From assembly GCF_016901015.1 (NCBI RefSeq), contig NZ_JAFEUP010000006.1, forward strand, positions 124,001 through 188,000: a stretch of 64,000 bases of DNA, written 5' to 3'. The notes beneath the pieces are model-generated. The model searched no databases and had not been told where the DNA came from. It worked only from the letters and a program-made list of their open reading frames with translations. How positions within the stretch are numbered: position 1 is the first letter of the stretch; every line of letters begins with the position of its first letter. Position numbers and translations under genes: made by a program. Of this stretch, positions 34,035-43,267 are shown one piece after another. Origin of the DNA: Zestomonas insulae. Lineage in GTDB: Bacteria > Pseudomonadota > Gammaproteobacteria > Pseudomonadales > Pseudomonadaceae.

Positions 34035-34949
34035 ATGCTGCGCTTTGATGACCTTAGCCTGTTCGTCCGCACCGCCGATGCCGGCAGCCTGTCCGCCGCC
34101 GCGCGGGCGCTCGATGTGTCGCCGGCGGTGGCCAGCGCCGCGCTCAAGCGCCTCGAGCAGGAACTCGACGTGCGCCTGCTGGTGCGCTCGACGCGCAGCC
34201 TGCGGCTGACCCCGGAGGGCGAGCAGTTCCTCGTTCATGCGCGGGCGGCGCTGCTCAGCCTCAGCGCCGGGCGCCAGCAACTGGCCGGCGGCAAGGCGGC
34301 GATCAGCGGCGAGCTGCGCCTTTCGGCGCCCTCGGATTTCGGCCGCAACGTGCTGCTGCCCTGGCTCGATGCCTTCCAGCGCGAACATCCGCAACTCAGC
34401 GTGCGCCTGCTGCTCGGCGACCGGGTCAGCGACCTGTATCGCCAGCCGGTGGACATCGCCCTGCGCTACGGCATTCCCGAGGATTCCAGCCTGCTCGCCC
34501 TGCCGCTGGCCGCCGGCAACCGCCGCGTGCTGTGTGCCGCGCCGGACTACTGGGCGCGCCACGGCGTGCCGCAGGAGGTGGAGGCGCTGCGCGAGCACAA
34601 CTGCCTGCTGTACATGCTTGGCGAGCGGGTGCACGACCGCTGGAGCTTCACCCAGGGCAAGCGCGCGCTGAACGTCAGCGTGCGCGGCGACCGGGTCAGC
34701 GACGACGCCGACGTGGTGCGGCGCTGGGCGGTGGCCGGGCAGGGGCTGACCTATAAGTCCTGGCTGGACGTCGCCGCCGACGTGCAGGCCGGGCGCTTGC
34801 AGCTGGCACTCAGCGACTACCTCGGCGAGGCCACGCCGCTCAACCTGATCTGCACCCACCGCGCCCAGCTGACCCGCCCGGTGCGCCTGCTCCGCGAGTT
34901 CCTGCAGACCCGCTGCGACGAGCTGCTGGCCCGCGCGCCGTGGGCTTGA
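34035..34949 (+). CDS. LysR family transcriptional regulator
   Basis: A 304-residue LysR protein. Helix-turn-helix at about 3-60 (FDDLSLFVRTADAGSLSAAA, then SPAVASAALKRLEQ) and effector domain with GELRLSAPSDFGRNVLLPWL and DIALRYGIPEDSSLLALPL. It belongs to the same broad group as the two LysR proteins near 13 kb. It is divergent from the quinone-oxidoreductase gene, with 220 bases between that hold the family 2 repeat pair. Confidence 0.92.
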   Translation: MLRFDDLSLFVRTADAGSLSAAARALDVSPAVASAALKRLEQELDVRLLVRSTRSLRLTPEGEQFLVHARAALLSLSAGRQQLAGGKAAISGELRLSAPSDFGRNVLLPWLDAFQREHPQLSVRLLLGDRVSDLYRQPVDIALRYGIPEDSSLLALPLAAGNRRVLCAAPDYWARHGVPQEVEALREHNCLLYMLGERVHDRWSFTQGKRALNVSVRGDRVSDDADVVRRWAVAGQGLTYKSWLDVAADVQAGRLQLALSDYLGEATPLNLICTHRAQLTRPVRLLREFLQTRCDELLARAPWA

Positions 34950-35043
34950 GGGGTGGCTGGTGGCGAATTGATATGCGTGGCTATACTGCTGTCGCTCGGC
35001 TGCAGATGTCCTTCCTGTCGTTGGCCTGAACGGATTTCGCGCT

Positions 35044-37221
35044 ATGGAATGGCTGGATTTGCGCTTCCTCGTCGGCTACCCCAGCGGTGGTCAACTGCTC
35101 CTCACCTGCAGCCACGCCATCGGCCTGGTGCTGCTCGCCTATGTGGTGGCCTGCGCCGCCAGCTACGCCACCCTGAGCATTGCCGACCGCCTGGCCTATG
35201 CCGCGCGTGCCCGCGTGCGGCGCGCCTGGCGCTGGGCCGGTGCGCTGTTTCTCGGTGGCGGCGTGTGGGCGATGCACTTCATCGCCATGCTCGCCTTCCG
35301 CGTGCCCATCGCCATCCAGTACGACCTGCCGACCACCCTGCTGTCGCTGCTGGTGGTGTGCATCGCCGCCTTGCTGGCAATGCGCTCGATGGAGCAACTG
35401 CACCCCACGCTGCGCCAGTGCGTGCAGGCGGCGCTGTGCATCGGCGCCGGCATCGTGCTGATGCACTACAGCGGCATGGCGGCGATTCGCTCCAGCGCCA
35501 CGCTGTACTACGACCCCTGGCTGTTCGCCCTGTCGGTGCTGATCGCGGTGGTCGCCAGCTTCGCCGCGCTGTGGCTGGCGCTGCACTGGCGCGACCTCAA
35601 CGAGCGCCATCACCAGTTGCTCAAAGCGCTGGCCAGCCTGCTGATGGGCGGCGCCATCGTTTCCATGCACTTCACCGGCATGTGGGCGCTGTCCCTGGTG
35701 GTGCCGCTGGGCACCGCGCTGAGCCTGCAGAACGACAACGATGCGACCCAGCTCGGCGTGGGCATTGGCGTGATCAGCGTGTTCGCCATCGGCTGTGGCC
35801 TCGCCGCCGCAGCGGCCGACCGCAAGCTGCAGAGCAAGGAGAGCGATCTCAGTCGGGTCAACCGCCTGGTCAGCGACCTCGACCGCGCCCGGGCGCTGCT
35901 GCAGCAGGCCGCGCAGTACGACGCGCTGACCAACCTGCTCAACCGTCGGGCGTTCACCGAACTGTTCGGCGAGTGGCTGCTCAGCCACGCGGCGACCGGC
36001 CGTGCGCTGGCGGTGATGTTCCTCGACGTCGACCACTTCAAACGGGTCAACGACAGCCTCGGCCATGATGCCGGCGATCATCTGCTGCATGAGGTGGCCG
36101 CGCGGATTCGCGCCACGCTGCGCGAGCAGGACGTGATCGCCCGCTTCGGCGGCGACGAGTTCTGCATCCTGATCAGCCTGCACACCCCCGACGAGGCGCG
36201 GCAGCTCGCCGAGCGCATCCTGCAGGGCATGAAGGAGCCGATCCTGATCAACGGGCGCAGCATGGTGATGAGCGCCAGCATCGGTATCAGCCTGTTCCCG
36301 GAGGACGGCGACAGCTGCGAGGAGCTGCTCAAGCACGCCGACCTGGCGCTGTACCAGGCGAAGAACTGCGGCCGTAACGCGCTGCAGTTCTTCAACCACC
36401 ACCTCAAGCACAAGGTCACCCTCGAGTTGCAGCTGGAAGAGGAGTTGCGCCAGGCGCTGATCAGCGACGGCGGCCTGTTGCTGCACTACCAGCCGATTCT
36501 CGACTTGCGCAGCGGTGACGTGACCAAGCTCGAAGCGCTGCTGCGCTGGCAGCACCCGCGCCTCGGCCTGCTAAGCCCCGACCGCTTCCTCGGCATCGCC
36601 GAAGCCAACGGCTTCATCACCGAGCTGGACGCCTGGGTGCTGCGCCGCGCCTGTGCCGACTTGGCCGGGCTGGTTGCCCAGGGGCATGCCGAGCTGCGCG
36701 TGGCGGTGAACTGCTCGGCCCTCGACCTCAGCCACGACGACCTGCCGAGCATCGTCGCCACCGCGCTGGAGGGCGCCGGCCTGCGTCCGCAGAACCTCGA
36801 ACTGGAAGTCACCGAGAACGCCCTTATGAGCAGCGTCAACCAGGCGCTTGGCCTGCTGCAGCGCATCCGCGAGCTGGGCGTGAGCATCTCCATCGACGAC
36901 TTCGGCACCGGCTATTCGTCGCTGGCCTACCTCAAGCGCCTGCCGCTCGACACCCTGAAGATCGACCGCTCGTTCCTGTTCGACATCCCCGGCAGCGAGG
37001 CTGACGGCGAGATCGTCCATGCGATCATCGGCATGGCGCACATCCTGCGCCTGCAGGTGGTCGCCGAGGGGGTGGAGAGTGCCGAGCAGCTGGCGTTCCT
37101 GCGCGGCCTGGGTTGCGATTTCATCCAGGGCTACCTGTTCAGCCGGCCGCTGCCGCTGGAGCAGCTCGCGGACTTCCTCGCCGGCCCGGATGCCTCGGTG
37201 CAGGCACTGGCGGCGTGCTGA
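35044..37221 (+). CDS. MHYT-GGDEF-EAL c-di-GMP protein (MucR-like)
   Basis: A 725-residue inner-membrane protein. The N-terminal MHYT sensor (about 1-250, seven helices) shows three copies of the namesake motif: AMHFIAML, LMHYSGMAA and SMHFTGMWA. These are thought to bind a metal and to sense a gas such as NO or O2. GGDEF domain with intact RFGGDEF near 367-373, then EAL with KLEALLRWQHP near 495-505, ELEVTENALM and DDFGTGYSSL. Both catalytic signatures are complete, as in P. aeruginosa MucR and NbdA. Confidence 0.95.
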   Translation: MEWLDLRFLVGYPSGGQLLLTCSHAIGLVLLAYVVACAASYATLSIADRLAYAARARVRRAWRWAGALFLGGGVWAMHFIAMLAFRVPIAIQYDLPTTLLSLLVVCIAALLAMRSMEQLHPTLRQCVQAALCIGAGIVLMHYSGMAAIRSSATLYYDPWLFALSVLIAVVASFAALWLALHWRDLNERHHQLLKALASLLMGGAIVSMHFTGMWALSLVVPLGTALSLQNDNDATQLGVGIGVISVFAIGCGLAAAAADRKLQSKESDLSRVNRLVSDLDRARALLQQAAQYDALTNLLNRRAFTELFGEWLLSHAATGRALAVMFLDVDHFKRVNDSLGHDAGDHLLHEVAARIRATLREQDVIARFGGDEFCILISLHTPDEARQLAERILQGMKEPILINGRSMVMSASIGISLFPEDGDSCEELLKHADLALYQAKNCGRNALQFFNHHLKHKVTLELQLEEELRQALISDGGLLLHYQPILDLRSGDVTKLEALLRWQHPRLGLLSPDRFLGIAEANGFITELDAWVLRRACADLAGLVAQGHAELRVAVNCSALDLSHDDLPSIVATALEGAGLRPQNLELEVTENALMSSVNQALGLLQRIRELGVSISIDDFGTGYSSLAYLKRLPLDTLKIDRSFLFDIPGSEADGEIVHAIIGMAHILRLQVVAEGVESAEQLAFLRGLGCDFIQGYLFSRPLPLEQLADFLAGPDASVQALAAC

Positions 37222-37290
37222 GGATGCAATCAGCAGTTTTCTCGCGGCGTCTGCGCTGCTAAATTCGCCGCCCTCATCTAGAGTCAACTC

Positions 37291-37686
37291 ATGAACATCG
37301 ACCGCCGCCGCCACTCGCTGACCGCCTGGATGCTGTACTTCAGCGTCCTGTTCAGCGTGCTCGCCTGCGGTTTGGGTCATGGGCAGATGCTCGGTCTGCA
37401 GCTCAACGGGGTCGGTGGGCAGTTCTGCTCGATCGACAACAAGGCGCAGCCGTCCTTCGACCTGAGTGGCAGCAAGCTGGCCGGCACCGGCCAGAGCGAC
37501 AGCCAGCTGTCCGGCACCTTCAGTTGCCCGCTGTGCGGCTCCGTGGTGCTGGCCATGGCGCTGCTGTTCGGCCTGTTCTGGCCGCGCATTGCCGCCGCCG
37601 TCCCGCTGTTGCGCCGTGAGCTGCGCAGCAAGCTTCCCCCGCGTTATTCCTGGCCTTCCGCCAACCCTCGCGCTTCGCCCTTCTGA
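37291..37686 (+). CDS. DUF2946 membrane protein
   Basis: A 131-residue DUF2946 protein: an N-terminal hydrophobic segment (about 12-30), a soluble middle with CSIDN, the diagnostic SCPLCGSV motif near 94-101, and a second hydrophobic segment directly after it. Members occur in proteobacterial gene sets with TonB receptors, PCu(A)C proteins and PepSY proteins, as here, and are linked by context to copper or other metal handling. The three cysteines (FCS, CPLC) may bind metal. Probably the first gene of the cassette that continues to 42721. Confidence 0.85.
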   Translation: MNIDRRRHSLTAWMLYFSVLFSVLACGLGHGQMLGLQLNGVGGQFCSIDNKAQPSFDLSGSKLAGTGQSDSQLSGTFSCPLCGSVVLAMALLFGLFWPRIAAAVPLLRRELRSKLPPRYSWPSANPRASPF

Positions 37687-37795
37687 TTGCTGAGCGTTCT
37701 GCCCGATGCATGCGGCCCTTGGTCGCGTGTGTCCGGCGCGTGCAATCCGTTCGCCTTGGCGAGCGGCAGAACCAGAAGACTTCGAGGGTACGACC

Positions 37796-39835
37796 ATGTG
37801 TCGCAAAACCATCCTCGGCCTGTGTGCGGTGAGCAGCGTGTGGCTGTCTCCGGCGCAGGCCGACCATGTGGAGCTGGCGGAAACCGCCATCAACGCCGAG
37901 CAGCAACGCGATCCCACCGCGCCGAGCATTGCCGAGAAGAAAGCCGAGTTCTCTCACATTCCCGGCGGCGCCACCGTCGTCGATGCGGAGACTTACAAGA
38001 GCGGGCGCAGCAGCACACTGCAGGATGCCCTGGGCATGGCCACCGGGGTGTTCATCCAGCCGCGCTTCGGCGCCGAGGAAGCGCGCCTGTCGATTCGCGG
38101 CTCCGGCCTGCAGCGCACCTTCCACGGTCGCGGCCTGCTGCTGATGCAGGACGGCGCGCCGGTCAACCTGGCCGATGGCAGCTTCGACTTCCAGACCATC
38201 GAGCCGCTGGCCACCGACCACATCGAGGTGCTGCGTGGCGCCAATGCCTGGCGCTACGGGGCGACCACGCTCGGCGGCGGGATCAACTTCGTCTCGCCGA
38301 CCGGCAAGAGCGCCGCACCGTTGGACCTGCGCTATGAAGGCGGCAGCTTCGGCTACCACCGCCTGTTCGGCGCGGTGGCGCAGGATTTCGGCGACGCCGA
38401 CGCCTACCTGAGCATCAACGACTACGCGCAGGACGGCTTTCGCGACCACTCCAAGCAGGACAACCAGCGCTACTTCGCCAATATCGGCGGGCGCATCAAC
38501 GAGCGCCTGGCCACCCGCGTCTACCTGACCCACGTGGAAACCGATTCGGAGCTGCCCGGCAACCTGACCAAGGCGCAGATGCGCCGCGATCCGGAGCAAG
38601 CCTCGGCTGACGCGCTGCGAGGCGACCAGCACCGCGACTTCAACCTCAATCGCGTCGGCAACATCACCACCCTGCAGCTGGACGGCGGGCACAGCCTGGA
38701 GCTGGCCAGCTTCTACAGCGAGAAGGCACTGTTCCACCCGATCTTCCAGGTGCTCGACATCAACAGCGAAGACTACGGCATGCGCCTCTCGCACCTCTGG
38801 GAGAGCGACAGCGGCTGGCGTTGGCGCGGCGGCGTGGAGGCCAGCCAAGGGCGCAACTGGGACTCGCGCTATGTGAATGTCAGTGGCCGCAAGGGGCGCA
38901 AGGTCAACGAGCTGCACCAGACCGCGCGCAATCTGAACGCCTTCGGCGAGCTGGAAGTGCCGCTGGCCGAGCGCTGGGCGCTGATCGGCGGCGCGGCGTG
39001 GTTGCACCAGGAGCGCAACGTCGATGACCGCTTCAAGTGCAACGCCTTCGTCACCGCGGTCTGCGTGCCGCAGGACGAGTCGTTCGATGGCAGCTACCTG
39101 GGCCGCCTCGGCCGCATCGGCGTGCGCCATGACCTGGCCGAGGGTGTGCAGCTGTTCGCCAACTTCAGTCAGAGCTACGAGCCGCCGACCTTCAGCGAGC
39201 TCACCGGCGGGCAGATCACCACGCAGAACGACGCGCAGAAGGCCAACACCTGGGAAGCCGGCCTGCGCTGGGCGCGCGACAGCCTGGACGTCGACCTGGC
39301 GGTGTACCGCAGCGAGATCCGCGACGAGCTGCTGGCCCTCAACGACGCCAATGGCCAGCCGCTCGGCACGGTCAACGCCGACCGCACCCTGCACCAGGGC
39401 GTCGAACTCGGTGGCGCCTGGACCCTCGGTCAGATCACCTTGCGCGGCCAGTACCTGTTCAACGACTTCCGCTTCGACAACGACGACGTCTACGGCGACA
39501 ACCGCCTGGCCGGCGTGCCGCGGCATTTCCTCAAGGGCGAAGCGCTCTGGCAGCAGGACGGCTGGTACGCCGGGCCGACCGTCGAGTGGGTGCCCAACCA
39601 CTACAACGTCGACCAGGCAGAAACCCTGTACGCCGAGGGCTATGCGATCTGGGGCCTGAAGGGCGGCTACCGGCCGGGCGAGGGGGTGGGCTTCTTCGTC
39701 GAAGGCCGCAACCTCTCCGACAAGACCTATGTCGCCACCACCGGCGTGATTGCCAATGCCAACGGCCAGGACAGCGCGCAATTTATGCCGGGCGACGGCC
39801 GCGCCCTGTACGTCGGCCTGGAGTGGCGGCAATGA
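37796..39835 (+). CDS. TonB-dependent receptor, probable copper uptake
   Basis: A 679-residue outer-membrane receptor. Signal peptide about 1-21 (SVWLSPAQA), no STN domain, a plug with GATVVDAETYKSGRSSTLQDAL, RLSIRGSGLQRTFHGRG and IEVLRGANAWRYGATTLGG, and a barrel ending YVGLEWRQ. A disulfide candidate is KCNAFVTAVC in an extracellular loop. Metal choice is inferred from neighbours: DUF2946 before, and PCu(A)C chaperone and PepSY proteins after. It could instead serve a metallophore. Start set at MCRKTIL with GAGGG ahead. Confidence 0.85.
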   Translation: MCRKTILGLCAVSSVWLSPAQADHVELAETAINAEQQRDPTAPSIAEKKAEFSHIPGGATVVDAETYKSGRSSTLQDALGMATGVFIQPRFGAEEARLSIRGSGLQRTFHGRGLLLMQDGAPVNLADGSFDFQTIEPLATDHIEVLRGANAWRYGATTLGGGINFVSPTGKSAAPLDLRYEGGSFGYHRLFGAVAQDFGDADAYLSINDYAQDGFRDHSKQDNQRYFANIGGRINERLATRVYLTHVETDSELPGNLTKAQMRRDPEQASADALRGDQHRDFNLNRVGNITTLQLDGGHSLELASFYSEKALFHPIFQVLDINSEDYGMRLSHLWESDSGWRWRGGVEASQGRNWDSRYVNVSGRKGRKVNELHQTARNLNAFGELEVPLAERWALIGGAAWLHQERNVDDRFKCNAFVTAVCVPQDESFDGSYLGRLGRIGVRHDLAEGVQLFANFSQSYEPPTFSELTGGQITTQNDAQKANTWEAGLRWARDSLDVDLAVYRSEIRDELLALNDANGQPLGTVNADRTLHQGVELGGAWTLGQITLRGQYLFNDFRFDNDDVYGDNRLAGVPRHFLKGEALWQQDGWYAGPTVEWVPNHYNVDQAETLYAEGYAIWGLKGGYRPGEGVGFFVEGRNLSDKTYVATTGVIANANGQDSAQFMPGDGRALYVGLEWRQ

Positions 39836-39897
39836 ACAGCCCAGCGTTTTTACACCCGTTACCGCAGTCCCCACGTTCTTTCCTCGGGAGTCTCACC

Positions 39898-40392
39898 ATG
39901 AAACTGACCAAAGCCCTGCTGCTCGCCGCCTTGCTGACGCCAGCCTGGTACGTCACCGCCCACGAGTACAACGCCGGCGACCTGCACATCGAGCACCCCT
40001 GGTCGCGCGAGATGCCGCCGAGCGCGCCAACCGCCGCGGCCTACTTCGTCCTCCACAACAAGGGCGCGGCCGCCGACCGCCTGCTTGGCGTCGACACCCC
40101 GGCGGCGGCCAAGGCCGAGATCCACGAGCACGTGGAGAGCAACGGCATGATGAAGATGCAGCAGGTGCCCGGTGTGGACCTGCCGGCCGGCGGCGGGGCG
40201 ACCTTCGCCCCCGGCGGCTACCACGTGATGCTGTTCGGCCTGAAACAGCAGTACCGCGACGGCCAGCGCTTCCCGCTGACCCTGCACTTCGAGAAGACCG
40301 GCGACGTGCAAGTCGAAGTGGTGGTGCAGAAAGACGCGCCGGCCGAGCAGGCCGATCACTCCACGCATGCCGCGCACGAACACGCGCAATAG
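39898..40392 (+). CDS. Periplasmic copper chaperone PCu(A)C
   Basis: A 164-residue PCu(A)C (DUF461) protein. Signal peptide about 1-22 (WYVTA, cleaved before HEYNAG). The Cu(I) motif is clear: EHVESNGMMKMQQV followed by GGYHVMLFGL, giving the His/Met set. The C-terminal tail DHSTHAAHEHAQ adds four histidines and could be a second copper or metal-buffering site. GGGAG precedes the chosen ATG. An alternative ATG at 39832 overlaps the receptor stop and would add 22 codons before the signal peptide, which is less likely. Confidence 0.92.
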   Translation: MKLTKALLLAALLTPAWYVTAHEYNAGDLHIEHPWSREMPPSAPTAAAYFVLHNKGAAADRLLGVDTPAAAKAEIHEHVESNGMMKMQQVPGVDLPAGGGATFAPGGYHVMLFGLKQQYRDGQRFPLTLHFEKTGDVQVEVVVQKDAPAEQADHSTHAAHEHAQ

Positions 40393-40455
40393 TGCCGAGC
40401 CGCCGCGGCGCTACTGGCGCCGCGCGGTCGTTGCGGTCTTGGGAGGCCGATCACC

Positions 40456-41835
40456 ATGAACCAGCCCACTCCGTCGTTCTACCAGCTCGCCTGGCGTTGG
40501 CATTTCTACGCCGGCCTGTTCGTCATTCCGTTTCTGGTCATGCTGTCGCTGACCGGCATGCTCTACCTGTTCAAGCCGCAGCTCGACCAGCTGATGTACC
40601 CCGAGCTGCTGCAGGTCAGTCCGGCCGCCCAGGCGCTGGACGCCGACCAGCTGCGTGCGCGGGTCAGCCAGGCGCATCCGCAGGCGCAGCTGCTCAAGTA
40701 CCTGCCGCCGGCCAGCGCGAGCGCCAGCGCGCAGTTCGTGGTCAACCAGAATGGCCGCGAGCTGAACCTGTTCGTCGACCCCTATCGCGGCACGCTGCTG
40801 GGTAGCCAGGACGCCCACGACAACCTGCAGGCGATCGCCCGCAGCCTGCACGGCACGCTGCTGATCGGCACGCTGGGCGATCGGCTGATCGAACTGGCGG
40901 CCGGCTGGGCCATCGTCCTGGTGGTCTCCGGCCTGTACCTCTGGTGGCCGCGCGGAAGTGGCGGTGCCGGGGTGCTGTGGCCGCGCCTGAGCGCGCGCGG
41001 GCGCCTGCTGTGGCGCGACCTGCACGCGGTGACCGGCTTCTGGGGCGCCGCGCTGCTGCTGTTCATGCTGCTCACCGGGATGACCTGGACCGGCTTCTGG
41101 GGCACGCAGTTCGCCGCGGTGTGGAACCACTTCCCCGCCGAGCAGTTCCGCGCCGTGCCGAAGTCCCCGCTGCCCACCGGCAGCCTCAACGAGGCGCACC
41201 GGCAGACCGTGCCGTGGGCGGCGGAGACCGCGCCCATGCCGGTCTCCGACCCGCATGCCGCGCACCAGGGCCACGACATGGCGAACATGGCCGCGCCAGA
41301 CGCACCGGTGATCGGTCTGCAGCGTGTGGTCGAGATCGCCGCCGCGCAAGGCGTGCCGCCCGGTTTCAGCGTGACCCTGCCGAAGGGCCCGACCGGCGTG
41401 TACACCGTGGCGCTCGGCGCCGACGACCCCAGCCAGGAGGTCACCCTGCACCTCGACCAGTACAGCGGGGAGCCGCTGGCTGCGGTGCGCTGGGCGCAGT
41501 ACGGCACGGTGGCGCGCGGCGTCAGCCTGGGCATCGCCCTGCACGAGGGCAAGCTGTTCGGCCTGGCCAACCAGTTGGCGATGGCCGGCGTCTGCCTGCT
41601 GGTGCTGCTCAGTGCGGTCAGCGGCCTGGTGATGTGGTGGAAGCGCCGCCCGCAGGGCAGTTTTGGTGTGCCGCCGCTGCGCCATGATCTGCCGCTGTGG
41701 AAGGGCGCGGTGCTGGTGATGCTGCTGCTCGGCGTGGCCTTTCCGCTGGTCGGCGGTTCGCTGCTGGCGGTGTGGCTGCTCGATCGGCTGTTGCTGGCGC
41801 TGCGAATCGCTGGTCGGCCGGCCGTCAGCGGCTAG
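40456..41835 (+). CDS. PepSY-associated membrane protein (ferric/copper reductase-like)
   Basis: A 459-residue inner-membrane protein with four to five helices and PepSY repeats. Helix one is AGLFVIPFLVMLSLTGMLYLF; further helices lie near 150-170, 195-215, 385-405 and 420-445. A His/Met-rich insert DPHAAHQGHDMANM (about 260-275) in the periplasmic loop is a likely metal-binding segment. PepSY_TM proteins of this kind accompany TonB receptors and are thought to act in metal reduction or transport. Conserved histidines in helices could hold haem (WRWHFYAGLF; RDLHAVTGF). Confidence 0.88.
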   Translation: MNQPTPSFYQLAWRWHFYAGLFVIPFLVMLSLTGMLYLFKPQLDQLMYPELLQVSPAAQALDADQLRARVSQAHPQAQLLKYLPPASASASAQFVVNQNGRELNLFVDPYRGTLLGSQDAHDNLQAIARSLHGTLLIGTLGDRLIELAAGWAIVLVVSGLYLWWPRGSGGAGVLWPRLSARGRLLWRDLHAVTGFWGAALLLFMLLTGMTWTGFWGTQFAAVWNHFPAEQFRAVPKSPLPTGSLNEAHRQTVPWAAETAPMPVSDPHAAHQGHDMANMAAPDAPVIGLQRVVEIAAAQGVPPGFSVTLPKGPTGVYTVALGADDPSQEVTLHLDQYSGEPLAAVRWAQYGTVARGVSLGIALHEGKLFGLANQLAMAGVCLLVLLSAVSGLVMWWKRRPQGSFGVPPLRHDLPLWKGAVLVMLLLGVAFPLVGGSLLAVWLLDRLLLALRIAGRPAVSG

Positions 41836-41911
41836 GCTTGTTGGCAGAGCGGGCGAGTTGCGCAGTCCATCCGCTGTTTATGGGATTCATATCACCGGGA
41901 GAGTTTCCACT

Positions 41912-42181
41912 ATGCGCACACTACTGTTGCTCGGTCTGGTTGCCGCCAGCCCGCTCACCTTCGCCGATCCGCAATGCACCACCGCGGACAAGGCCACCTG
42001 GCAGGATCAGACCAAGTTCCAGGACAACCTCAAGAGCCAGGGCTACGACATCAAGAAGTTCAAGGTGACCAGCACCAACTGCTACGAGATCTACGGCTGG
42101 GACAAGGACAAGCGCAAAGTCGAAATCTACTTCGATCCGGTCAGCGGCAACATCGTCGAGCAGGAAGTCGAGGACGAGTGA
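41912..42181 (+). CDS. Small periplasmic PepSY domain protein
   Basis: An 89-residue secreted protein: signal peptide about 1-18 (ASPLTFA), then a single PepSY-like fold with IKKFKVTSTNCYEIYGWDKDKRKVEIYFDPVSGNIVEQ; 'fDPvtGxi' is the typical PepSY ending. Two cysteines (QCTT, NCYE) may pair. GGGAGAG precedes the ATG. It sits directly before the cytochrome b gene, whose GTG start immediately follows this TGA, a pairing common in proteobacterial electron-transfer modules. Confidence 0.9.
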   Translation: MRTLLLLGLVAASPLTFADPQCTTADKATWQDQTKFQDNLKSQGYDIKKFKVTSTNCYEIYGWDKDKRKVEIYFDPVSGNIVEQEVEDE

Positions 42182-42721
42182 GTGAACGACGAACGCGTGC
42201 GCCTCTGGGACCCGCTGGTGCGGTTGTTCCACTGGTCGCTGGTGCTCGCGTTCATCGCCAACTACTGGTTCACCGGCGCCTCACCGTTCGGCTCGAAGTT
42301 CTGGCACCGCTGGCTCGGCTACTACGCGGTGGCTTGGCTGGTGGTGCGCCTGGTGTGGGGCTTCGTCGGTCCGCCGGCGGCGCGCTGGGCATCGTTCTGG
42401 CCGACCCCGGCACGCCTCGCCTGGCACCTGCGCGCGCTGCTGCGCGGCGAGCCGGCACATCAGCTTGGCCACTCACCGCTCGGCGCGCTGGTGATGATCC
42501 TGATGATGCTGCTGATGCTCAGCCTGGGCATCAGCGGCTTTCTGCTCGAGGAAGTCGACTACTTCTGGGGTGAGGACCTGCCGCGCGACATCCATGTGTG
42601 GCTGGCCGACGGCCTGCTGGTCCTCGCCTGCCTGCACGTCGCCGCCGCGCTGTTCGAGAGCTGGCGGCTGAAGGAAAACCTGCCGCTGTCGATGATCACC
42701 GGCTGGCGCAAGCGCCTGTAG
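42182..42721 (+). CDS. Cytochrome b/b6-type membrane protein
   Basis: A 179-residue di-haem cytochrome b561-like protein of the COG3658 type. It opens RVRLWDPLVRLFHWSLVLAF, where His17 is a typical haem ligand; other candidate ligands are His42 in FWHRWLGYYAV, His94 in LGHSPLGALV, and His in DIHVWLADGLLVLACLHVAAA. Four helices. The start is GTG placed directly after the preceding TGA. The stop TAG is part of the GTAGGAG head of a REP element, so that element has landed at, or supplied, the end of the gene. Confidence 0.9.
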   Translation: MNDERVRLWDPLVRLFHWSLVLAFIANYWFTGASPFGSKFWHRWLGYYAVAWLVVRLVWGFVGPPAARWASFWPTPARLAWHLRALLRGEPAHQLGHSPLGALVMILMMLLMLSLGISGFLLEEVDYFWGEDLPRDIHVWLADGLLVLACLHVAAALFESWRLKENLPLSMITGWRKRL

Positions 42722-42781
42722 GAGCGAATTCATTCGCGATGCTTTTGCGCGGTCGGCTATCGCGAATGAATTCGCTCCTAC
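42718..42781. repeat. REP palindrome, copy A (5' side of RAYT)
   Basis: 22-base arms at 42718-42739 and 42760-42781 are perfectly inverted around a 20-base loop. Each arm is a head GTAGGA plus a small hairpin GCGAAT-TC-ATTCGC. It supplies the stop codon of the cytochrome b gene and stands 30 bases before the RAYT start. Confidence 0.92.
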
Positions 42782-42811
42782 AATCGTGCGTTTCAGTCAG
42801 AGGACAAGGGA

Positions 42812-43267
42812 ATGTCCATGCACCATGGCAAGCATTTGCGCCGCGGGCGCTATTCGGAGTTGGGGCGAATCTATCTCGTCACTACGGTTGTTGCGGGGCG
42901 ACAACCAGTTTTCGATGACTGTGTCTGCGCCCGCCTGTTTATCGGCGAGATGCGCCGGTGTGTCGATGAGACGCTAGCCGCATCGCTGGCCTGGGTGGTG
43001 ATGCCCGATCATGTGCATTGGTTGCTGGCGCTCGAGCGGAGCGACCTGGGCTCGCTGATGAAGAGGCTCAAGGCGCGGAGCAGCTTGGTCATTAACCGCG
43101 AGCGCGGTACTCGCGGGCAGCTGTGGCAAGCAGGGTTTCATGACCGTGCGCTGCGGCGGGAGGAAGATGTTCGAGCAGTTGCCCGCTACGTGGTGGCAAA
43201 TCCGCTGCGTGCCGGGTTGGTCGGTCGCCTCGGAGATTATCCGCACTGGGACGCCTGCTGGCTGTAG
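42812..43267 (+). CDS. REP-associated tyrosine transposase (RAYT)
   Basis: A 151-residue single-domain Y1/HUH transposase. It begins with basic residues (HHGKHLRRGRYSELG), has IYLVTTVV, the HUH motif His67-Val-His69 in VMPDHVHWLL, the LGSLMKRLKARSSLVIN segment, and the catalytic Tyr126 in ARYVVANPLRAG. It is short, without the C-terminal extension of E. coli TnpA-REP. It is framed by two inverted REP copies of the same family, a classic REPtron. The stop TAG is the first part of the downstream REP head. Both catalytic elements are intact, so it may be active. Confidence 0.93.
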   Translation: MSMHHGKHLRRGRYSELGRIYLVTTVVAGRQPVFDDCVCARLFIGEMRRCVDETLAASLAWVVMPDHVHWLLALERSDLGSLMKRLKARSSLVINRERGTRGQLWQAGFHDRALRREEDVRAVARYVVANPLRAGLVGRLGDYPHWDACWL

